A program made the translations under genes and the position numbers. A stretch of 64,000 nt of DNA from Suillus spraguei (taxonomy: Eukaryota; Basidiomycota; Agaricomycetes; Boletales; Suillaceae). The stretch is from positions 1-64,000 of the forward strand of contig JABCPU010000121.1 of NCBI GenBank assembly GCA_016800925.1, given 5' to 3'. The number at the start of each line of letters is the position of its first letter. Positions within the stretch are counted from its first letter, which is position 1. The notes beneath the pieces are model-generated. The model ran no database searches. It was not told the origin of the DNA and saw nothing but the letters and a program-made list of their open reading frames with translations. Positions 54,888-64,000 of this stretch are shown here, in pieces.

Positions 54888-57800
54888 ATGTTCAAGACGG
54901 CAGCAGCAAAAATTGCCCACAATTCAACGATCCCGGCACTTGCGGGTAATAGCGACCTCAGACAGTTTCAGGATCTCATTAATGCGGAGAAGGTTGTTCT
55001 GGTCTCGTGAGTGTGCTTTAGACATCACATATACGCCGTTAACGTTCTTGTCGCATTATTATTCAGAATTCAGAGACTGGGCGTTGATTTAACCAAGGCT
55101 GCGGAGTCCCTCAGAGCGTGGGGGGCTGGTGAGGGTGATGACCTCGTAGTGAGTGATGCTTTTGTCTGGGTGTACCTAGTGCAGTTGCATTTCACTCCAT
55201 AACGTTCACGCAAAGCTTCATGGGATGCCTTGCATGTTCTGTGATGCTCAATGACGTGTAGACGAGCTCCTCGTCTTGTCATGTGGAGCCGAATATATGT
55301 AGCATATACCTGCATGACTCGACGGAGCATTTCATCCAAGACCGATGGCTCTATGTGCACCTGCCATATCATTATCCACCTTCTGACAAAGAGACTGTAG
55401 GATATCCTCGGTGCATCTAGTACTCTGCTTGTTAATTTCGCTGCGGCGCTGAGTGCGTACGCCAGCACACATCATGGAATCCGTGACACCATGAAGTCTG
55501 TACGCACACGCGAGGAAGCACTCGATGACCTACGGCGCCGACGACGGCGTGTTGGAGCCTCTGCAGACGGTGCTGAAAAGAAGCTCAATAAGATGAGCCC
55601 TGAACACAAAAACCTCACAGCGCAGACTGAGGTTCTCAATCGACTGCGTGAAGAAATGCGCGCAATAGATGGCGAGATTGTTCGCGAGGAAGCTGAGCTG
55701 GGCGATTTTAAAAGAAAATGTACGAAGAACTGGATGCAGGCCAAATTCGGAGGTCTTGCAGAATGCTGTGAAAAGGGTGTGGTAAATCGTTCCGTTCTTT
55801 TCGCTTACCCTCAGCCTCATTTTTTATTCAGATCGTCGGTGACATAGGCAAAGCCATCGTTGCAGTATGTTCTGGTATATGCTCGCAAGTCTCATTGTGA
55901 CCATTAGCTGTAGGAAATTCCCGAAGACGTGACGCAACCAGGGCTTCCTCGAGCGTATTATAGTGCTCAACCACGTGTCAGCGCCCTTGTATCTGAGGCA
56001 CAGCGCAGTATTGCGCGAGTGGCCTTTACGGCTGACACGTCTGGTCGCTTCGGCCACGGCGAGTATGAGTGTGCATCCTCGACTCAGACCTCGCCACAGA
56101 TGCAGGCACGACAGTCATCATTGTCGGGTTCCCCCTATTTACCTGCTCCGCGGGTAGGAAGTGGACTTCACCTGAGTGGCTTTGGGAGTGAATCTCTGGT
56201 AGGACTTAACAAGCTCACCCGCACCAAAATATCTTATAATCTTGACATTCACAGTCTCCACAACCAAACCAGCGCACAGCATCCGCAGATGAGCTTGGCG
56301 TCTCTACACCGACCTCGACACACGCTAGTCATTTTGCCTCATTTCCTGCGAGGGGCCTAGCTTAGGCGTTCTGTCGCACGAGGGACCGATCCCCCCCTTC
56401 TCATATTCGCGGCAAGCAGATACAACTTGTGGTCCCTCAGCTATTCCCGCGAATGATACCTCTGGCTCTTTCACCAGCTCTATTGCCGACGCCCTCGCTC
56501 GCAGCGATTCCAACTCATTCAGCTTACACCGTAATGATACTTTGCCAAAGTATGAGCCGATCGTGCCTGGATCAGGTGCTCGATACACTGGTGTCAGAGA
56601 CACGCGCAGAAGCAAGAGTCCAAGTTTGCCACCAGGAGCGGCTCCTGCTGCAATCCAGGCTTGGGATGGCGGTTTAGGCGCTGAAATCGAGGATCGGCAT
56701 ACTGTGAGCGAAAGCAACGACAACGCGATAAGCGTCGTGAGTGGAAATGAACAGGCGACGAGCGTTACTGGTCTGAGCGACAGACGGACATCACAGGAGT
56801 CGGTGGGTGGTATGCCGTATGACCGTGATGAAGAGGCCGAAGATTACCAGTCGAATGAAATTGCTTCGCAAAAGATGGACCGAAAAGTGAGGCCTGGGAC
56901 AGTGGAGGATGAAACGGAGGTAGAACGTAGCAGACCTTCGCCCGAGACGACGGAAAGTCAGAGACGTATCCCACGTGTGCCTCCGCCCCCCGTAGATACT
57001 GAAGCACCAACTCCGCCAGAGCGTACCAGAGTTGTGTCCCCGCTTTCACAGCAGCCTAGCTCCCCTCTGCAAACTCAAGGAAAGGTCACTTGGAAGATAG
57101 CGGCGGAGACGACGAGCACGCACGCAATGCAGCGGCTGCACGTGAGGTCTCTCGTGAAATGGATGCCCTGGCATTCAGCACACCTGCGCCGGTGACGTAT
57201 TCCACTCACCCAACTCAATCCCAACCCCCACCACAAGGTTCTTTCATGTCAGGGCAGGCTTACCCGCCTCAACCACACCAACAGCTACAAATCCATGCTC
57301 CTCAACAAGGGCCCAATCAAACCTCTCAGCCGCCCTCACCTCTTGCACCACCTAGTGCACCGTTTGCTCAACGTTCCATTTCGCCTCATCCTCATACCGG
57401 CGCTGACCCAATTGAATCGCGCCCTCTACCGAACATAGTTGCTTCGAGGAGTAGTTCGCCTCGTCCCACATCGCCTCGAATCCCACCATCTTCTCCGTCC
57501 TCTGCAGGTTACCCACGTCCGCCACCGTTTTCGTCTCCCCTCATGACGAAATCCACATCTTCACTGACCTCGGGTGCTCCCGGTGGTACACCGCGAATGA
57601 TCTCAGCTGCTGCGTTCCGCAGGTCCGGTCGCAGTGGAAGTGAGTCTGGTTTGAGTCCGGGAGGGTACAGTGGGCCGGCAGATACCTCACCTCTATCCCT
57701 CCTCCGCCCTTCTGCGTCGCCTGCATCCTCAGTGTCAAGGAGGCCCGGGGCAATGCGAAGGTTGTCTGTAGTCAACCCAGACCCAGTCCAACCTGATGAA

Positions 57801-57917
57801 GACGAGTTCGATTATATATCAGCGTACACAGGAGGAGACGAGCCAAAGGGTACACAGGCCCAACAGAGTGGGGGATATGGACAGGGGAAGTATGTTAGTG
57901 ACCTTGAAGCTCGATGA
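54888..57917 (+). CDS. Eisosome core component, Pil1/Lsp1 family, copy 2 with long C-terminal extension
   Basis: Exons 54888-55006, 55067-55148, 55401-55781, 55832-55864, 55914-56198, 56255-56299, then 56353 onward to 57917. Exons 2 (82 nt) and 3 (381 nt) match copy 1 in length. The BAR region reads MFKTAAAKIAHNSTIPALAG, SLRAWGAGEGDDLV, MKSVRTREEALDDLRRRRRR and FKRKCTKNWMQAKFGGLAEC; LVSEAQRSIARVAF follows. A very long Pro/Ser-rich tail (for example RSSSPRPTSPRIPPSSPSS) makes it about twice the size of copy 1. Between about 57000 and 57095 the reading frame changes from one ending PLSQQPSSPLQTQGK to one containing LEDSGGDDEHARNAAAAREV. An intron (68-nt GT-AG candidate at about 56993-57060) or a frameshift explains this; I could not decide. 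Intron 2 is 252 nt. Confidence 0.85.
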
Positions 57918-58708
57918 TCAAGATGAAAACTTGTCTGTGTTTAAACTTCGGATTGTATTGTTCTGGATGCGAATGAACTGTTCACACTTGTATGTATGTG
58001 CTTTTTCTTTTACATTGTCCTACTGTTATGTTAATTTTGCGGTGATTTTTATTCACAATCAAATATGATTGTTGCAATGTGCGATCCAACCCTTTTAGCT
58101 ATAGTCGGGCGGTGATCTAGCTGACTGCGATCAGGTGTGTTCGACGATCTGTAGTACTCCGCTTTAAGCCTTTCAAAGTTGCTAGAAGCAATTTTTCGTA
58201 TAGAAGCTTTCAATGACAAGTGCCTCGTCGCCAAGTTCTGGTTGGCTTTGGGTGTGCCTAATCTCGGTCAAGGATCGCTCCGTCGTGCTGCCCTTTAGTT
58301 TGTGATGTCATGCTCATGGCAGCGGTCTGCAAACTAGGAGGGTGACATGTTCTACCCCCAGCCTTGTTGACTTGCAGCTCAGTACTTGGAATTCGGCAAG
58401 GCCAATAACCCCGCCACCTTGTCAAAATCTGTCCAATGAAAAGTTCAAAGGTTATAGATTCATCGATCATGGTTAGGTTGTATGAAATGGGGGATATTGT
58501 TTACAAAAGATGACAGACTCTCAGTACTACTACGACAATTGAACTGGAACAAAAGAAAAGAGAAACCATGGTTTCAAAATTGAACATTCTAAAATGAAGG
58601 CATGGAGAAGAAACACTAAATCATATCTAAATTCATATCTCGTGCTTATCGCAACGATAAACTGCATATTTCGATCAATCCAGAACGCACGTATCTTTCG
58701 GATAGAGC
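57918..58708. other. Convergent intergenic region
   Basis: Lies between two 3' ends (eisosome copy 2 and the Kelch gene). AT-rich stretches near 57970-58070 and 58540-58680 may carry termination and polyadenylation signals for both. No gene is seen. Confidence 0.4.
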
Positions 58709-60236
58709 TCAGAGTTGGACATCACCAACCCACACTTCCCCACTGCGCTCGTTTGAACTGAGGAGACCGCCCGAGAGAACTACCCGGGTGTTACCTCCAG
58801 GAGTGGTGTAAGATGTCGAAGGGATCCAGCCACGGCCCTCTGGAGTTGAATCGCCTGTGAAATGAGTTCAGCCGACACGCGCGACGAATCGCGGACTGGG
58901 ATTAACTCGCCTTCCAGAATCAATTTCTTCCACCTTAGGGCACCCTCGCACCACACCAGCGCCCAAGCATCGTCCCAGAATTGACCGGCACCTGCATGGC
59001 CCAAGCTGGAGGCTTCACGCTCGCCGTGGTATAGCAATGCGACTCCAGAGCCATCGGGCGTGGAAAGGGGGACGAGTCCGTGGACGGAGCGTGCCCCGGG
59101 ATATCCCTGTTGCGGGTCGTCACAGGGTACGATGGTTGTCCAGGAGTCGGTGCTCGGTGTATAAATATCTAAAGGGGTGGTGTTGAGGTGGGGAGCTGGT
59201 GTCCGGCGAAACCTGAAAAGAGGAGATATTAGTTAATTTAGAAAGAAGGAAGGCTGATGCGATGATGAATATAAGGTGTTGACAAGGATAAAATAAACAA
59301 AAGTGTGGCGCATATGAGGATGATAATGAAGGTTGAGATGATGATGAATACTAAGCTGGTCACAAGGACAGAATAAACAAAAATCTGGCGCATATGAAGG
59401 GTAAAGAAAGAGCATGAATACTATCTGACTTTGTTTATTTAATGAGGTTACGAAGCGGGGATTACGAATGTCGTTGGTAGAGTGCATATCAGGCATAGAA
59501 GAACGACATACCGCCGAATCGAAGGATCACTTCCTCATCGGAGGAAGATGATGGAAGTTTTACAGAAGTGATGGCAGTTCCACCGCGAGCAGGATCGGGG
59601 GCATCTGCACAGCGAGACCACTGAGAAGATTGCAGATCATAAGAATGAAGAGTAGAGAGTCGACCAGAAGTAGGACAGCCCGCGTGGATGTACAACTTTC
59701 CCTACATACGAATCCCGATCAGTACGAGAATCGAATCTTTAGTAGGAGGAGAATGAATTGATGAAACGCTTAGGATGTAAGGCGCATTTTCGGAGACTCA
59801 CATTAGCCATGACGGAAGCGTGGAAGCTTCTCGTGACGGGCTCATCGCCCATACCTTCCAGCTTTTCCCATATCACCTCATTTTGCAATATTTGCCCCTT
59901 CCATATGCCTGATTGCTTAGGGACTAGAGGCGTCATATCGACACCTCCCCTTCCGCCCCACATGTACAAATTTCCGCCATCAAACACCGCTGTCGCGCCC
60001 ACCCGTGGTTCGGGCTTCGACGGTGCGGACAAGGTACGCCACAAGCCAGCATTATCTGCTACGGATTGTTGGGCGGCGTTGTTCAGATCAAATACGTGCA
60101 CATCTCCATCCACAGGCTTCCGTGGCTGGAACTCGCCAGCATATAGTAGCAAGGTGCCTTTATTCGCGATAGCAGCACAGTGAGATGATCGTGCTTTAGT
60201 TGAGAGAGATGATAGGCATGTCCACCTGATCGACAT
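58709..60236 (-). CDS. Kelch-repeat protein
   Basis: Exons on the minus strand: 60236-59802, 59701-59512, about 59216-58911, and 58853-58709. Kelch repeats form a beta-propeller used for protein contacts. Blades are visible: SSHCAAIANKGTLLLYAGEF, GATAVFDGGNLYMWGGRGGV, SFHASVMAN joined to GKLYIHAGCPTSGRLSTLHS, EEVILRFGG, GARSVHGLVPLS and NTRVVLSGGLLSSNERSGEV. The last intron (58910-58854) fits only if it uses a GC donor, and this carries the frame to the natural end WVGDVQL at 58709. The junction between exons 2 and 3 is one base out of frame with the obvious sites (59511 and about 59217), so a micro-exon or frameshift may exist there. Start ATG 60236 (MSIRWTCLSS) precedes blade 1; an upstream exon near 60525 is possible. 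Confidence 0.75.
59240..59415 (-). repeat. Tandem duplication inside a Kelch-gene intron
   Basis: Two units of about 85 bp share AGAATAAACAAAAATCTGGC or AAAATAAACAAAAGTGTGGC followed by GCATATGA(G/A)G and are preceded by GATGATGAATA. They explain why this intron is about 295 nt against about 55 nt for its neighbours. Confidence 0.7.
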
Positions 60237-61076
60237 TATGGGTGTAGGTTACTAGATCAGGAATTCCAGTGTCCTGTAAAGGGGAACAGTTACGGGGTAA
60301 TAGTAAAAAGACAATGATGATAATCGTCGCAATGAATGCGACAATTAATGATAAGCGCGGACAGCACAGGCAGCTGACCTTTTCGACCGAGTTGTTCATG
60401 ATATTATAATTAGCTGACAACTTCACAATTAGCCTATTATGTGACTCCCCTACAGGACAAGGATCATGACCTCCCGGGTTCTATCACATACTTGCACTCT
60501 GCGATGGTGGTCTGATAGGCTTCTGGAGGTTCCATAGTGTGCGTGATGAAATGAAGGGACTCGTTACAGTCTGCAGGTCGGATCTCAGGATCAGTTGTGA
60601 GTTCTCAGGTCAAGTGCCATTATCATCACTTTAACCGCGAGTACAAGGGACATTTATAAATGCAGCACAAGTGCAGACCTCCATCGGGATAAGAAGCGGC
60701 TGCCATAGGGCTTTCGTTTGATCTAATATGGGTAAGGTCTTTATTGTCTTGCATTTCCTGATCTATACCAAAAATACAATAAACACACACCCGGATTCGC
60801 CATATGGACCCGAGAACATTTACGGCATCAAAGGATGGGTATCGCTTGCTCACATCCACGACTCTTTTTGTTTAAGAGCCGTATGAATAACCCAAATCCC
60901 ACAGCGACTCCTCCCTCATCCGCTGGGTCCTGGAGTCCCTTTGACAGACACTGCACTTACCTACTCTTTGTATCTACCTTCAAGTTTCTGTAGCGTCTGG
61001 CACCTACTACGATCCTCGCCCTATCTGTAGCACATCATACTTTAATACCCCAATCCATCATCACTTAGCATCCGTT
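60237..61076. other. Divergent intergenic region
   Basis: Between the Kelch gene and the gene starting at 61077. A minus-strand ATG at about 60533 (MEPPEAYQTTIAECK) followed by a GTATGT donor could be a 5' exon of the Kelch gene, but a joining acceptor in frame was not found. TTTATAAATG occurs near 60653. Otherwise featureless. Confidence 0.35.
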
Positions 61077-62034
61077 ATGGCATTACATACATACCCTCCC
61101 CCTGAACCTCGTACCATCCCACCTCCAACCAACAACACCCTATCGTTCAAGGAGCGTTCTGCACTAGTCCGCTCGACCAAGAAAATAGGACGTATGCTCG
61201 GCGATATTCCGCGTTTTATCGATGATATTGAAGACCGTGAGTTTATCGTTCTTTTCACTCACCTGCATGATGCTGATCTGAGGTACAGAGTTTGTCATGG
61301 TAACTCCTCCCGGAGCACCCACTCCAGCTGGACCCTCCAAAGAAGACACATGGAGGAGTCGTAAACCGACTCACCTTCCCCCGCTCATGAAGCTCTCTGG
61401 TAGCGTTGCCATGGACTCCAGCTCCCCAACTATGCCCCTTCATACTGCGCCTGCACGGCGCGCCAGCATCGTATCAACATCAACCTCCTCCAGCAAATCC
61501 TCTATTCAAGAACAACTTCTCACTCCATCCAAGGAGGCTGCGCACAAGCGCAGCAAAATGGAACGGCTCCGAAGGAGGCTAGGCGAAGAGGTTCCAATGG
61601 AAGCCGTTTTTCCATCCACCTCGGCCCCGAAGACAGCCGTCCCACATACCACGATGCCGGAACGCTCGCGTAATCATAACCACTCGCGGTCTGTACATCC
61701 TTCACATGAAGACACCGTCACATTCTCGATAGATCATCACACCGTCGTCCTGAAAACTTCCACACGAGCGAATCGTCCTCACTCACCTCATTCTCATCGT
61801 TCCTACCATTCGCAAAAATCCACACATCGCCCGCCGCCATTACCTATGACTGGGCTACCACCGTTGCCCAAGCCCAAACATCCCCTCGTCTCGGATGAAA
61901 CCAGTCTATTGGGCGTAAGGGTGAAGGCAGCGGCAGGCTCTAAAATCGGCGGTGCAGATTTCAAGGCCGCAAGACATGCCAAACGGGAGGGTTTCGGTGA
62001 AGTAGAGATGGTTGGGTTCATGGGTGGTTTCTAG
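61077..62034 (+). CDS. Ser/Pro-rich protein of unknown function
   Basis: Two exons, 61077-61236 and 61289-62034, with a 52-nt GT-AG intron; 301 residues. The N-terminus (SFKERSALVRSTKKIGRMLG, then DIPRFIDDIED) is the most ordered part and looks like a short helical conserved motif. The rest is Ser/Thr/Pro/His-rich (HSPHSHRSYHSQKSTHRPPP), with a basic helix KRSKMERLRRRLGEEVP. The C-terminus GGADFKAARHAKREGFGEVE is again ordered. No signal peptide or membrane segment. I do not recognise a named family. The ATG is the first in frame after a stop and lies 4 nt from TCCGTT. Confidence 0.7.
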
Positions 62035-62869
62035 GTCTCACTCTGGGCTCTTGAGCCTCCACCGTGCGCTCATGGTGGATATATGCATATACAGCTCCTG
62101 CGTGGAGCAATTATGCGCTTCGGGGATCTTGAGGTCTCGGTGTATCAGTGATTTATGCGAGTTTGGGTATGCTTTTATGCTGTCTGTGTATGCTATCAAA
62201 TACTTTCTCATGACACCATGCACTGCATACCATGATTGGGCTGGACCCTGTACTAACTGATGACGACGATTTTGTTCTACATTATGTCTGTAGTTCTAAT
62301 GTTGGCACTTAGTTTCCAGCAAGTCGTGCGCAATATACTCTTGATTACTACTTACATATTACATTATTGCCCGAAATGTCCAGCTTACACCCCACAGGTG
62401 GGAATAATCGAACCGGGACCAAATAAGGGAAGAAAAACCCGCAAAAGTTTACTCGATAATTGGACGAGCGAGAGGCTCGGGTCTTCCCAAAGTTTGTTAC
62501 ACCTGATGCCCTGCGTGTGACTAACACGTATCCTCATTAATGCAGAGTCACTGGTCTATGTCCAGCGAGACTCGGTGTTGGGGATTTTATACTAGATAAA
62601 GCTTTATAAAGGTATGTCAGTCAATTTCCTGATGTGGGTGACGACGGACGCGGAGAGCAGATAATAATAAAGTTAGTGGAGGTGGGGTGGCACATCTCTG
62701 ATTCAGGCGAACACTCGAACATCCCACTGTCGAGCCACGGAAACCCAAACATCTCTTGCATACATCATAACTGCGAGCTGATCATACAAATATTCTCCAA
62801 CGGACGGGTTGCAGCAACAGCAACTGGCAGCTGCTACCTAAGTCTCCATGCCTTTCGAAACACCTATTC
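62035..62869. other. Intergenic stretch
   Basis: No gene is seen. From about 62700 the sequence is recognisably similar to the outer part of the 33917 arm (for example CGAACACTCGAACATCCCAC), so it belongs to the duplicated block of the next gene. Confidence 0.4.
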
Positions 62870-63500
62870 CTAGTCACGGTACACCCTTTCGAATATCCAG
62901 TTGTGCGAAGTACCAACTTCGGGAGCTGGCCCAACCAAGATCTAGACGGTGAGCCGGTCATAAGTAAACCCAAAAAAGTCAGCGATGAAAACAAACCGGG
63001 GACGAGGGGTCCTCGTTTGGGAGAAAGGCCACCTCGTTCACGTCCTGTGGGTGGATCCTGCAGATCAAGGGTGACAAGTGAATTCTCGATGCGATTGGGA
63101 CCGAAGACCACACTCACGTATATCTCACATTCTCCTCACTGGACAACTGGAGGACCTGGGGCACCGGCCTGCCCACGACTCTGTGAGTCTACAATTTCAC
63201 TGTTAGCAATCTTTCGTCTGTTAATATCAGGCAGACCAACCTCCATGTTCAGCGTAAGGTACGTTTCTAAACCGTCTATAGCGACTTTGAGAGTCGCAAT
63301 ACGGGCAACTGGGTCCTTGATATCGACGAAGAACTACGAACGTTGATAAACAGGTGAAGAACATCACTGTAACGATGCACGCGTACTTTCTGAGGTGTGT
63401 CGCTGCCAACGAACTGAAAGTTTCTTTCCATGGTGATAAAGCGAGCTGGATACTGGGCATTGCGAATGAAGTAAAGTCCGGTTTCGATTGGGTTGTTCAT
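62870..63500 (-). CDS. Small mycocypin-like protein, diverged third copy
   Basis: Five exons on the minus strand: 63500-63387, 63333-63241, 63188-63118, 63057-62997, 62941-62870; 136 residues. Exon lengths and phases match copies A and B (114, 93, 71, 61, 72 nt against 114, 87, 71, 61, 66). It starts MNNPIETGLYFIRNAQYPAR and contains FVGSDTPQK, ARIATLKVAIDGLETYLTL, VLQLSSEENVRY and IHPQDVNEVAFLPNEDP. The C-terminal TSHNWIFERVYRD replaces the AKYW(R/K)FC of the other copies. The frame is open and junctions are GT-AG. Divergence in both coding and flanking DNA shows that this is the older copy. Function as for copies A and B, by inference. Confidence 0.6.
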
Positions 63501-64000
63501 GGTTGATTTAAGGTTGTATGGAGTACTGATTGAGAAAGGGTTGAAAGAAACTGACTATAGCCAGAGGATATGCTGCGACATTTATACACTGCTGGAAGCT
63601 CCTTTAGTAATTTCAGATAGGTCAAATTCGTATCATTGCGCTCTGTCTGAGTCTTGAGATGGGATTGGGATTATGACTTAGGGGGTGAGTGAAATGCTTC
63701 CAAATCGCTGTAAAACCGCTGCATGTGTCACTGATGTACACTTCTTCTCGCTTCCTGTTCATTAACTTGAATATTACACACTTCTTAACACACACTTCTT
63801 ACCCCGCAAGCCCCATTTCAAACAATTGGGTTAGAATGGCAGAACAACTTGAAACTCGTTCCCCATCACCTTGCCTCCCAATCATCGCACCCGCTGCTCA
63901 CTCCTGTGAATATCTGGCACGTACGTTCCAAGCCAATTCAACGTTGCCTTCGTCTGACAAAACTCATTTTCCTTAGTGTAGTCCAAATACTAACATATCC
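63501..64000. other. Promoter and upstream part of the third duplicated block
   Basis: Similar to the DNA upstream of copies A and B: a TATA-like GTATAAATG (minus, near 63581), AATCGCTGTAAAACCGCTGC near 63703, and CCCATTTCAAACAATTGGG near 63811, which matches 35045 and 37560. No gene is seen; the open frame at 63689-63976 is a by-product of the repeat. Confidence 0.5.

Noticed and set aside
1..64000. CRISPR arrays, bacterial operons or ribosomal RNA genes
   Set aside because: Tandem arrays here lack the regular repeat-spacer form, and all supported genes have eukaryotic introns; no rRNA-like sequence was recognised.

Overview
The window reads as nuclear DNA of a mushroom-forming basidiomycete (Agaricomycetes). 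Genes carry many GT-AG introns of about 42-63 nt, and the mobile DNA (KDZ, Helitron, CACTA/tnp2 and Ty3/gypsy elements side by side) is typical of that group. No species is claimed. All exon boundaries were read by eye from splice signals and frame continuity.

The left 38 kb is a transposon island. It opens with a dead Helitron Rep fragment (1-1105). Next comes an 18.9-kb composite element (about 1106-19968) bounded by inverted copies of a terminal module. Inside each end lie two nested satellites, first a GGGTGGGCC-type array and then a CCGAGTGCCGG-type array. The centre carries a Kyakuja-Dileera-Zisupton (KDZ) transposase with a cysteine cluster and D, D, E residues, four accessory genes of unknown function, and a TET/JBP-type 2-oxoglutarate/Fe(II) dioxygenase (cytosine-modification family). 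The KDZ-TET/JBP partnership is known in fungi; this copy shows the whole architecture, with decay in the transposase (one frameshift) and dioxygenase (two frameshifts, one stop) while the accessory genes look open.

From 19.2 to 28.6 kb lie a palindromic junction of terminal modules, a truncated Ty3/gypsy element (LTR, gag, protease, broken reverse transcriptase), a third terminal module, an LTR fragment and the N-terminal part of a Helitron protein. A CACTA-like element (28628-33687, 3-bp ATT duplication) holds a tnp2 transposase broken by two solo LTRs; one has a perfect 5-bp target duplication and matches the nearby gypsy LTR. A Tc1/mariner-like fragment also sits inside.

At 33.9-38.7 kb two 1.5-kb arms form a large inverted repeat, each arm carrying a five-exon gene for a small protein that I read as mycocypin-like (beta-trefoil protease-inhibitor type). 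A diverged third copy lies at 62.9-63.5 kb.

The right part (40.4-62 kb) is gene-dense: a Prx5-type peroxiredoxin, two Pil1-type eisosome proteins, two UbiA-family prenyltransferases, an OST-alpha/TMEM184-type membrane protein, a Kelch protein and an unknown Ser/Pro-rich protein. The eisosome and UbiA genes are paralogous pairs on one strand with matching exon lengths, pointing to local duplication. A 5-kb gene-poor gap between the UbiA copies holds a NADAR-domain remnant.
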